DNA of 64,000 nt from Streptomyces sp. ICC1 (lineage in GTDB: Bacteria; Actinomycetota; Actinomycetes; Streptomycetales; Streptomycetaceae). Shown here one piece after another: positions 1 through 7,353 of the stretch. Numbering within the stretch: the first letter of the stretch is position 1; each line of letters opens with the position of its first letter. The stretch is taken from contig NZ_CP030287.1 of NCBI RefSeq assembly GCF_003287935.1, forward strand, positions 7,572,869 through 7,636,868, in the 5' to 3' direction. Made by a program: the position numbers and the translations under genes. A model generated the notes under the pieces. It saw only the letters and a list, made by a program, of their open reading frames with translations. It was not told the DNA's origin and made no database searches.

Positions 1-292
1 ACGGGGGGGCGGGGGCGGAGAACTGAGGGTCGACCGTGAGGCGTCGAACGCCCAGCGGTTCGGCGAGGGCACGCAGGGCGGGCTCGGAGAGCCTGATCCA
101 GTTCTGGTCGGCACCCAGGGTGGCGGTGAGCCGCTTCTCGGAGGTGAAGCCGACCGCCGTGCGCTCCCCGGGCGGGGTGCGGAAGAAGCGGGCCGAGCAG
201 CCCGCGGGTCCCGGCCGGACGGGGACGTAGAGAGGTCCGGCCGGGACGGGTTCGGAAGGCTCGGGGTCCTCGGGGTGTGCTGCCGTAGGCAT
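1..292 (-). CDS. SAV_915-like small protein, 3' end off window
   Basis: ATG at 292 follows AGGAGG with a 6-base gap on the minus strand, so this start is well supported. About 97 codons are visible before the left edge. After a Pro/Glu-rich opening the protein reads YVPVRPGPAGCSARFFRTP, RTAVGFTSEKRLTATLG and ALRALAEPLGVRRLTVDP. I recognise this as the small streptomycete SAV_915 family, related to SseB-type proteins; its biochemical role is unknown to me. No signal peptide or membrane segment is visible. The family name is from memory. Confidence 0.7.
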   Translation of the reverse strand, partial: MPTAAHPEDPEPSEPVPAGPLYVPVRPGPAGCSARFFRTPPGERTAVGFTSEKRLTATLGADQNWIRLSEPALRALAEPLGVRRLTVDPQFSAPAPP

Positions 293-462
293 GGTGTTCC
301 TCCTGGTGGGGAGCGTGCGACGGCGCTCCGGCGGGACGGCCGGGGCGCGCTTCGGCGAAGGTATGCCCGTCGGCCGGGGATAGCCCCCTCCGCTGACGCA
401 TGTTTGACGCGCTTTCCCGGACCGCTGACGCGATGTTGACGGGGTCCTTGCGGAACCGGACG

Positions 463-1676
463 TCAGAGGTCGGAGAGCCGGGCCTCCTCCAGGTCCAGCG
501 AGGGCTGGAGCCGGCGGCGGGTGGTGTCGCTGATGCGGTGGTCGTCGTAGAGGCGCTGGAGTTCGGCGGCCTCCTTGTCGATCAGGTCGCTGCGCAGCTG
601 GCGGTAGACCTGGTCGGCGGACTCGTACGGTCCCTCGTCGTCGCCGAGCCGGTCCTGGGCGTGGTCGCGGCGGGCGTGCAGGGCGCGGCGGAGGCGGTCG
701 AGGACCGCCTCGGGCGCGGCTTCGAGTCCGGAGGTTCGTCCAGGCGGCGCAGTCCCGCTTCGGCGAGGCTCAGCCGCGCGCCGGTCTCCTCGCGTTCGGT
801 GTGGTCCGGTTCGAGGGCTATCCCGGAGCGGCGTACGACCGGGGCGAGGGTGAAGCCCTGGACGACGAGGGTGACGACCACGACGGAGGAGGTCAGCACC
901 GAGGTCAGCACCAGGACCAGCGGGCGCTGGGCCAGGGCAGTGCCGTCGGCGGCGGCTACGGGGATGGACAGGGCCGCTGCCAGCGGCATGACACCCCGGG
1001 TGCCCGCCCACGACAGGACGGCGGGCACCCGCCAGTCGGTCCTGTCCCGTGTGGCCTTCCGCTGGAACAGGGCCGACAGGGGGAAGACCCACAGCGCGCG
1101 TACGGCGATGAGCGTGCCGGCCAGGGCGAGTGCGTAGAGCGGCCAGAGCCGGTTCTCGTCGCCCAGCTCGCGGATGAGGCCCGGCAGGGAGAGCCCGATC
1201 AGGCTGAACACGACGCTTTCGAGGAGGAACACCACGGTGCCGTAGACGGCGTGCAGTTGGAGGCGGATGCGGGCGCTGGTGAGGCGGTCGCCGCTGCCGC
1301 CCATCACGACGCCCGCCACGACCACGGAGGTGACGCCGGAGGTGTGGGCCGTCTCGGCCAGGACGTAGGCGGCGTACGGGGTGACGAGCGCGATCGCGGT
1401 TTCCAGTACCGGGTCCTGGGTGCGGCGCCGGATCAGCACCACGACGCCGGCGACCGCGGCCCCGATCAGAGTGCCTCCTCCCGCGAGCAGGGCGAACTCG
1501 CCGCCCGCGCTTCCCCACGAGACCGTGGAGGACGCGACCGCGACGCTCACCGCGACCCGGAAGAGGACGAGGGAGGTGGCGTCGTTGAACAGGCTCTCGG
1601 CCTGCACCATGACCTGGATCCTGGGCGGCAGTGCGAGGCGCCGGCCGAGCGCGGTGACCGCAAAACGGGCGGTGTC
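463..1676 (-). pseudogene. Na+/H+ antiporter, C-terminal part, frameshifted
   Basis: The frame opening at 1691 carries antiporter sequence from about 1665 downward: [34 protein letters not shown], then many hydrophobic segments and [18 protein letters not shown]. This is the core of a CPA1/NhaP-type sodium-proton antiporter. Two defects make it a pseudogene. The N-terminal membrane helices are missing because the sequence switches to thioredoxin reductase upstream of about 1676. The cytoplasmic C-terminus also changes frame near 735: the native tail ([31 protein letters not shown]) continues in the neighbouring frame to the stop at 463. A functional protein is very unlikely. Confidence 0.8.
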
Positions 1677-2113
1677 GCCGCCGCCAGCCACGACGATATC
1701 GCGGTCGCGGAAGAAGGCCCCGTCGCAGGTGGCGCACCAGGAGACGCCGCAGCCGGAGAGCTCTTCCTCCTTGGGCAGGCCCAGTTTGCGGCAGCCGGAG
1801 CCGGTCGCGATGATCGCCGTCGTCGCGCGGTGGACGGTGCCCTCGGAGTCGGTGACGGTCTTGATGTCGCCGGTCAGGGCGACGGAGAGATGTCGTTGTC
1901 GATCATCTCGGCGTCGATTGTTCGGCCTGGGCCCGCATGCTCTCCATGAGGACCGGGCCGTCGATGCCCTGGGGGAAGCCGGGGAAGCTCTCGACCTCGG
2001 TGGTCGTCGTCAGTGAGCCGCCGACGAAGATCGCGCCACCGAGACGAGCGGCGCAAGGTTGGCGCGGGCGGTGTACAGGGCGGCGGTGTATCCGGCGCCG
2101 CGACCCTGCTCAT
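1668..2113 (-). pseudogene. trxB: Thioredoxin reductase N-terminal remnant
   Basis: Pieces of TrxB lie in at least three frames, reading leftward from about 2110: [19 protein letters not shown] (FAD-binding GxGxxG region, first Gly altered), [20 protein letters not shown], then [20 protein letters not shown] and [19 protein letters not shown] with the CATC redox motif, ending in GGGDTA of the NADPH-binding loop. The rest of the NADPH domain and the C-terminus are absent. At GGGDTA the sequence passes into antiporter, whose own family has a DTA motif nearby, so a short shared stretch may have mediated the join. Multiple frameshifts show this copy is dead; an intact trxB must lie elsewhere. Confidence 0.85.
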
Positions 2114-2259
2114 CCTGCGCGCCTGCTCGCCATGTTGGCGGGTGGATGCACTCGTTCCTCGCGGCCCGCTGTGTCATGCCAGCGGCATCGCGGTCGTCGT
2201 GAACTCGGCGCGGCTGGCCGGCCACACTCCGGATCTGCCCCGGGTGGGCGACGAGGGGC

Positions 2260-2859
2260 TCAGGTGCGCACCGCCGCAGGAACGCCGAGTGCGTAAGTGG
2301 TGGCCGGGATGAGGATTTCGAAGTGGACCGTCCCGAAGCCGCCGTGCTCGCCCGTCGTGCGGGCGTCGCAGACCTCGGTGGCGAGGCTGCGCCAGAACGC
2401 CTCCGCGCCGGGGATGTCCACATTCGTGTGCAGGTAGATGCTCTCGTAGCCGGGGACAGCGGCGGCGAACTCGCAGGCCGTCCGGACCATGGCGCGGGCC
2501 AGTCCGTGCCGGCGGTGGTCAGGGCGCACGTACACGCGGAGGAGTTGCGCGGTACGTCCTGACGGGTAGCGCTCGGCGAGCCATCGCGGGTGCGGCGGGT
2601 GGGCGGGGCCCCGGGAGTGCAGCGCGGTGGTGCCCACGACCTCACCGTCCCGTACTGCCACGACGAGGGTGTGGCGCGGGTCTTCGAGGTACGTGCCGTC
2701 GATGTCGACGACGTCGGAGTGCCATCGGGGCACGTACCCGTAGTCGAACTCCCCGTAGAAGGTGTCGAGCATGACGCTGCGCGCGCCGGGCACGTCCTGC
2801 GCCCTGGCGTGCCTCACCACGTACGGGCCGAGTTCTTGATCCTGCATCAGATTCCCCAT
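2260..2859 (-). CDS. GNAT-family N-acetyltransferase
   Basis: A 199-residue protein. I chose ATG 2859 because a GGAGG site lies 7 bases upstream; GTG 2862 would be too close to it. The acetyl-CoA-binding motif A is visible as LRVYVRPDHRRHGLARAMV (about residues 108-126), followed by a motif-B-like EAFWRSLATEVC and a C-terminal strand. Substrate unknown. The opening VRHARAQDVPGARSVML fits the usual GNAT N-terminal strand-helix. It diverges from the operon starting at 3028, with about 170 bases of shared regulatory DNA between them, so co-regulation is possible. Confidence 0.8.
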   Translation of the reverse strand: MGNLMQDQELGPYVVRHARAQDVPGARSVMLDTFYGEFDYGYVPRWHSDVVDIDGTYLEDPRHTLVVAVRDGEVVGTTALHSRGPAHPPHPRWLAERYPSGRTAQLLRVYVRPDHRRHGLARAMVRTACEFAAAVPGYESIYLHTNVDIPGAEAFWRSLATEVCDARTTGEHGGFGTVHFEILIPATTYALGVPAAVRT

Positions 2860-2909
2860 CACTCCACCTCCGGCTTCCGGAGCAGCAGGCTACCCGGAGT
2901 ACCGCCCTA

Positions 2910-2936
2910 TTGGAAATGAAAACTATTTCGGATAGC
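2910..2936 (+). promoter_or_regulatory. Zur/Fur-like palindrome over probable promoter
   Basis: At 2913-2929 GAAAT and ATTTC form a perfect inverted repeat around a 7-base centre, in an AT-rich patch unlike its surroundings. Read as ATGAAAACTATTTCGGAT (2916-2933) it matches the left half of the actinobacterial Zur box (ATGAAAAC) exactly and the right half partly. It overlaps TTGGAA (2910) and GATAGC (2931), plausible -35/-10 elements for the operon beginning at 3028. Zinc control is an inference; a different Fur-family or unrelated repressor is possible. Confidence 0.4.
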
Positions 2937-3027
2937 TTCACCTCGGTTCGGTGCGGATGCCTCCTGTCGGGCGGTCCGCGCCGCAGGTATGCCCGAGAGC
3001 TGTCATGGCGGTCTGAGAGGGAGTCCC

Positions 3028-4359
3028 GTGGGACATCTGCTGGTTATCGAGAGCTGGGTGGGGTCGATGAGCAGGCTGCTGCCCAGGGCGATCCGCGAAG
3101 GCGGACACGAGTTCACCTTCGTCACCCGGGACCTGCACCACTACCTGCGGGGCGCCGGAGCCGACGGCCCGCACCCGCTGCTGGCGGCGCGCAACATCAT
3201 CACCGCGGACACCAACGACATGAACGCACTGCTGCCGTACCTGGAGCGGCTGCACGCCGTGCTGGGCTTCGACGGGGTCGTCTCCTCCTGCGACTACTAC
3301 CTGCCGGCGGTGGCGCGCACGGCCGAGCGACTGGGCTTGCCCGGCCCCGCCGCCGAATCGGTCGAGGCGGCCTGCCGCAAGGACCTGACCCGCCGGGTGC
3401 TGGCCGAGGCCGCGGTGCCCGGCCCCCGCTTCGCGGTCTGCGGTGATGTGGCGCACGCGCTGACAGCCGCCAGGGAGATCGGGTATCCGCTGGTCGTCAA
3501 GCCTGTCGACCTGTGCGCTGGGATGCTGGTTCGCGAGGTCCGCGACGAGGGGGAACTGGAGGCGGCCTGCCGGGCGCTGGCCGAGTTCCCCGTCAACGCG
3601 CGGGGCCAGGATCGTAGCCCCGTCTTCCTCCTCGAAGAACTCCTCACCGGCCCCGAAGTCAGTGTCGAGACCGTCTCGTTCGGCGGCGCCACGCACGTGG
3701 TCGGGGTCACGGACAAAAGCGTGGGCGGGGCCCCGGCCTTCATCGAAACCGGCCACATGTTCCCGGCGGGGATCTCGCCGGCGCTGGAGCGGGAGGCCGT
3801 CGACACCGCAGTGGCGGCGATCAAGGGCCTTGGGCTGGACCACATGGTCTGCCACACCGAGATCAAACTGACCCCCCAAGGGCCCCGGGTGGTCGAGGTG
3901 AACCCCCGCCCGGCCGGCAACCGGATCACCGAGCTGGTCCGCCATGTCACGGGTGTCGACCTGGCCGCCGCGTGTGTGGACGTGGCCCTCGGCCGGACCC
4001 CCGACCTCACGGCCCGAGTCACCGGCGTGCGCAGCGCCGCCATCGTCTTCCTGCTCCCCGACACCACCGGAACTCTCACCGCCATCGACGGCGCCGACGG
4101 CCTACGCGAGGAGCCCGAGGTCCTGGAGCTCACCCTCGCCGAGCCGGGCCGCACGGTGCGCGCCGTGACCAGCAACAACGAGTACCTCGGCCACATCATG
4201 ACCGCCGACACCCAGGGCGGCGGCGCCCGCGAGACGGCCGAGCGGCTGCTCTCCCGCCTGCGCCCCAGGTATCAAGAGTGTCCGGCTCAAGAGTGTCCGG
4301 CTCAAGAGCGTCCGGCTGAAGAGTGTCCGGCCGAGCTGCCGTCGGCGGTGCCCGCATGA
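3028..4359 (+). CDS. ATP-grasp amino-acid/peptide ligase
   Basis: A 443-residue ATP-grasp enzyme, expected to join a carboxylate to an amine through an acyl phosphate. GTG 3028 follows GAGAGGGAG and opens with VGHLLVIESWVGSMSRLLPR; an upstream ATG at 2989 lacks a ribosome site. N-terminal pre-ATP-grasp domain to about residue 110, then the ATP-binding fold with YPLVVKPVDLCAGM, VFLLEELLTGPEVSVE and the Mg-binding HTEIKLTPQGPRVVEVNPRP. It resembles the carnosine-synthase/L-amino-acid-ligase group (PF13535-like) rather than a purine enzyme. The C-terminus ends in a Cys-Glu repeat. The stop overlaps the next start as ATGA. First gene of a coupled operon. Confidence 0.85.
   Translation: MGHLLVIESWVGSMSRLLPRAIREGGHEFTFVTRDLHHYLRGAGADGPHPLLAARNIITADTNDMNALLPYLERLHAVLGFDGVVSSCDYYLPAVARTAERLGLPGPAAESVEAACRKDLTRRVLAEAAVPGPRFAVCGDVAHALTAAREIGYPLVVKPVDLCAGMLVREVRDEGELEAACRALAEFPVNARGQDRSPVFLLEELLTGPEVSVETVSFGGATHVVGVTDKSVGGAPAFIETGHMFPAGISPALEREAVDTAVAAIKGLGLDHMVCHTEIKLTPQGPRVVEVNPRPAGNRITELVRHVTGVDLAAACVDVALGRTPDLTARVTGVRSAAIVFLLPDTTGTLTAIDGADGLREEPEVLELTLAEPGRTVRAVTSNNEYLGHIMTADTQGGGARETAERLLSRLRPRYQECPAQECPAQERPAEECPAELPSAVPA
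4273..4332 (+). repeat. 15-bp tandem repeat encoding (Q/E)E(C/R)PA
   Basis: Four consecutive 15-base units (4273, 4288, 4303, 4318) with consensus CAAGAGTGTCCGGCT lie in frame inside the ATP-grasp gene. They encode QECPA, QECPA, QERPA and EECPA at the extreme C-terminus. Units differ at one to three positions, so copy number may vary between strains. Confidence 0.9.
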
Positions 4360-5189
4360 CCGCTCCCACCCTGCGCGAGCCCGCCGTCCGCACGCTGGAC
4401 CAGCTCATCGAACACGTCCGCACCGGCGGCTACGGCCCCGACCCGGCCCAGGAGCGCATCGCGCTCGCCTTCACCACCGCCCAGGCGGTACGCCACGAAG
4501 GCCGCGCCGGCGGCTACCGCAATGAAGTCCTCAGCCTGCGCCTGGCCGGGGCCGTCGGATCCTGCGCCGTGGAGCCCGGCGCGCTGCCCGCAGAGGCACT
4601 CGACGACTGCGTCGGCACCACCGTGGCCGAACTCCTCGACCACCCGCTCCTCCCCGTACGGATCGCCGCGCTCGACGCCTACCTCATGCGAGTACGCCCG
4701 CACACCCCCGACCACGGCGCCCGCCCCTACCCGCTGCCCGCCGGAAGCTCCCTGCACCGCTCCCGAGCCCGGGCCCGCGCGGTCGTCGACCTCCTCCCCT
4801 CGACCCGGGTCGGGAAGGTTCTCGTCATCGGCGTCGTCAACTCCCTGCTGGAACAGCTGCGTGAGCGCGGCACCGGCTACATCCCTTGCGACCTCAAGGG
4901 TGGAACCACCGAGTGGGGCGAGCCCGTCCGCACGGACGCCCTCGCGGAGCTGGAGCGCTGCGACGCGATCCTCGCCTCCGGCATGACGCTCGGGAACGGC
5001 ACCTTCCAGCCGCTGCTCGACCACGCCATCGCGACCGGCAAGCCCCTCGTCATGTTCGCGCAGACCGGGAGTGCCATCCTGCCGCGCTTCCTCGGCGCCG
5101 GGGTGAGCGCCGTGTCGGCCGAGCCCTACCCGTTCTTCTGGCTCGACGGCGGTCCCGGTGTCATCCACCGCTACGGAGGCACCCGGTGA
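4356..5189 (+). CDS. DUF4213/DUF364 Rossmann-like protein
   Basis: 277 residues, ATG 4356 inside ATGA that includes the stop of the ATP-grasp gene. The N-terminal half (TLDQLIEHVRTG, AQERIALAFTTAQAVRHEG) resembles DUF4213 with an enolase-N-like fold. The C-terminal half (GKVLVIGVVNSLLEQLRERG, LERCDAILASGMTLGNGTF, GKPLVMFAQTGSAILPRFL, YPFFWLDGGPGVIHRYGG) is the DUF364 Rossmann-like domain, which families databases label putative heavy-metal chelation. No catalytic role is established. Its tight coupling to ligase, PLP and epimerase genes argues for a biosynthetic or metal-handling role in the same pathway. Confidence 0.8.
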   Translation: MTAPTLREPAVRTLDQLIEHVRTGGYGPDPAQERIALAFTTAQAVRHEGRAGGYRNEVLSLRLAGAVGSCAVEPGALPAEALDDCVGTTVAELLDHPLLPVRIAALDAYLMRVRPHTPDHGARPYPLPAGSSLHRSRARARAVVDLLPSTRVGKVLVIGVVNSLLEQLRERGTGYIPCDLKGGTTEWGEPVRTDALAELERCDAILASGMTLGNGTFQPLLDHAIATGKPLVMFAQTGSAILPRFLGAGVSAVSAEPYPFFWLDGGPGVIHRYGGTR

Positions 5190-6307
5190 CCACCGCGCCC
5201 CTGCTGCACCGGCCGGCCCCAGGTGTCGCCAACCCCGACCTGCTCCACCTCATCGGCCGCACCCCGCTCGCCCGGGTCCGCACGGAACTCCCTTACCCCC
5301 ACCCCGGTTTCTGGGCCAAACTCGAATGTCTGAGCGCCGGTGGGATGAAGGCACGCGCGGCCGTCTCCATGCTGCGCGGTGCCCGTCGGCGTGGGGAGCT
5401 GCTCCCCGGCGCCCCCGTGGTCGAGTCGACCTCCGGCACGCTGGGTATCGGCCTGGCCTTCGCCGGGCAGGCCCTCGGTCATCCTGTTGTCCTCGTCGGT
5501 GACGCCGAACTGGAGCCCTCGATGCGCCAGTTGCTGCGCACCTACGGTGCCCAGCTGGAGCTCGTCGACCGGCCCGCCCCCGAGGGCGGCTGGCAGGCCG
5601 CCAGGATCGCCCGGCTCCGCGAGGTCCTGGCGAGGATGCCGGAGGCCTACTGGCCGGACCAGTACAACAACCCCGACAACCCGGCCGGGTACCTGTCGAT
5701 GGCCGCCGAACTGTGCGGCCAACTGGACCACTTGGACGTCCTGGTGTGCAGTGTCGGCACCGGCGGCCACAGCTCCGGACTGGTCGGTGCGCTGCGCCGG
5801 CGCTGGCCGCGGCTCAAGGTGATCGGCGTCGACTCCGTGGGCTCGGCGATCTTCGGCCAGCCCGCCCGGCCCCGTCTGATGCGCGGACTCGGCAGCAGCA
5901 TCCACCCCCGCAACGTCGCCCACCACGCCTTCGACGAGGTCCACTGGGTCGGCCCGGCCGAAGCGGTCGACGCCTGCCGCAGGCTCGCCCGTACCAGCTT
6001 CGTCAGCGGCGGCTGGAGCACCGGAGCCGTCGCCCTCGTCTCCGCCTGGGCGGCCCGGGTGGAACCGGGCGCCGTCGTCGCGACGGTCTTCCCGGACGGG
6101 CCGCACCGCTACCTGGGGACCGTCTACGACGACGACTTCTGCCACGCCCACGGCCTGGACCGAGCCGAACTCGCCGACCGCCCCCTGGAGATCCCGCACC
6201 CGTGGGCGACCGAGGCGACCGGCTGGGTCCGCTGCCGCACCGTCGTCGACCCGGTGGCGGCCGGCCGTCCCGTCGTACCCGCGCCCGTGCAAGGAGGTCC
6301 GGCATGA
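5186..6307 (+). CDS. Cysteine-synthase-like PLP enzyme
   Basis: 373 residues; GTG 5186 overlaps the previous stop (GTGA) and has GGAGG 6 bases upstream. Fold-type II PLP enzyme of the CysK/CBS/SbnA group: Schiff-base lysine in LSAGGMKARAAVSML (about residue 53), substrate loop ESTSGTLGIGLAFAG where the usual Asn of SGN is Thr, and phosphate/PLP loop SVGTGGHSSGL. Such enzymes replace the beta substituent of Ser/Cys-type amino acids; SbnA, for example, uses O-phosphoserine in diaminopropionate synthesis. The altered loop residues suggest an unusual substrate. It probably supplies a non-standard amino acid to the neighbouring ligase. Primary cysteine synthesis is less likely in this context. Confidence 0.82.
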   Translation: MTTAPLLHRPAPGVANPDLLHLIGRTPLARVRTELPYPHPGFWAKLECLSAGGMKARAAVSMLRGARRRGELLPGAPVVESTSGTLGIGLAFAGQALGHPVVLVGDAELEPSMRQLLRTYGAQLELVDRPAPEGGWQAARIARLREVLARMPEAYWPDQYNNPDNPAGYLSMAAELCGQLDHLDVLVCSVGTGGHSSGLVGALRRRWPRLKVIGVDSVGSAIFGQPARPRLMRGLGSSIHPRNVAHHAFDEVHWVGPAEAVDACRRLARTSFVSGGWSTGAVALVSAWAARVEPGAVVATVFPDGPHRYLGTVYDDDFCHAHGLDRAELADRPLEIPHPWATEATGWVRCRTVVDPVAAGRPVVPAPVQGGPA

Positions 6308-7353
6308 AGCTCAGCTGGAGCACCACGGAACTGGAGCTGGCCGAGCCGCTGCGCATCTCCCGATCGGTGATGGCCCGCCGCGACGCCGTCTGGGTCACCG
6401 TCGAACACGGCGGGCTGCGCGGCTGGGGCGAGGCCGTCAGCAGCGACTACCTGGGCCTGCCCACGACCCGGATCATCGAGCACCTGGTCGCCGCCCGCCC
6501 GGGCATCGAACGCCTCCCCGACCCCGAGACCGCATGGGATGAGTACGACGCCGGGAGCCCGCCGGGCCTTCCTGCCGGCGTTCTGGCGGCGATCGAGGCG
6601 GCCCTGCTCGACCTGGTCGGCAAGAGGGCCGACCGGCCCGTCCATCAGCTGCTCGGCACGCACGAAGCTCCCGCCGCGGCGACCGCCCGTACGATCGGCA
6701 TCATCGCGCCCGAGGCCGCCGCCGCGCAGGCCACCCGCCTCGCCGCCGCCGGATTCACCGTCCTCAAGGTCAAGGCGGGACACCCCGACCCGGCTCGGGA
6801 CCTCCACCGCGTGGCCGCCGTCCACTGCGCGGTCCCCGGGGCGAGTCTCCTGCTCGACCCCAACGGCGCCTGGAGCGAACACCAGGCCCTCGCCCTGCTG
6901 CCGCGCTTCGCCGCCCTCGGCGTCACCGCCGTGGAACAGCCGATCGCACCCGGCCGCCCCGACGCCCTCGCCCGCGTGGCGAAGGAGTCCCCGGTCCCCG
7001 TCATCGCCGACGAGGACGCGGTCTCCTACGAGGACGCCGTCGCGCTGGCCGGACGGGTCCACGGCGTGAACGTCAAACTGGCCAAGTGTGGCGGGGTACG
7101 GGCTGCGCTGCGCATCCACGAGGCCCTGCGCGGCAGCGGCACCGATCTGATGCTCGGCTGCCTCACCGCCAGCTCGCTGGGCATAGCGCCCGCCGTCCAC
7201 ATCGCCGACCGGGCCCGCTGGGTGGACCTCGACGGGCACCTGCTGCTCGCCGACGACCCCTGGACCGGAATCGGCGGTGCGGACGGCACCGTACGGGCCG
7301 CGAGTCGCTCCGGTCTCGGCGTCAGACGCGCCGACGGGGAGGCAGGACGGTGA
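6304..7353 (+). CDS. Enolase-superfamily epimerase
   Basis: 349 residues; ATG 6304 overlaps the upstream stop (ATGA), with GGAGG 7 bases before it. Member of the mandelate-racemase/muconate-lactonizing branch that includes L-Ala-D/L-Glu and other dipeptide epimerases. The barrel shows the first base in FTVLKVKAG (KxK), metal ligands in SLLLDPNGAW, VEQPI and VIADEDAV, and the second general base as VNVKLAKCGG. The C-terminus has LGCLTASSLGIAPAVH, typical of dipeptide epimerases (usually GCM.ES). Next to an ATP-grasp ligase it most likely epimerises a residue of a dipeptide or amino-acid conjugate; the substrate cannot be read from sequence. Confidence 0.82.
   Translation: MKLSWSTTELELAEPLRISRSVMARRDAVWVTVEHGGLRGWGEAVSSDYLGLPTTRIIEHLVAARPGIERLPDPETAWDEYDAGSPPGLPAGVLAAIEAALLDLVGKRADRPVHQLLGTHEAPAAATARTIGIIAPEAAAAQATRLAAAGFTVLKVKAGHPDPARDLHRVAAVHCAVPGASLLLDPNGAWSEHQALALLPRFAALGVTAVEQPIAPGRPDALARVAKESPVPVIADEDAVSYEDAVALAGRVHGVNVKLAKCGGVRAALRIHEALRGSGTDLMLGCLTASSLGIAPAVHIADRARWVDLDGHLLLADDPWTGIGGADGTVRAASRSGLGVRRADGEAGR

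Noticed and set aside
2931..2950. Iron box for DmdR1/IdeR upstream of the ATP-grasp operon
   Set aside because: No match to the TTAGGTTAGSCTCACCTAA consensus; only the Zur/Fur-like palindrome is visible.
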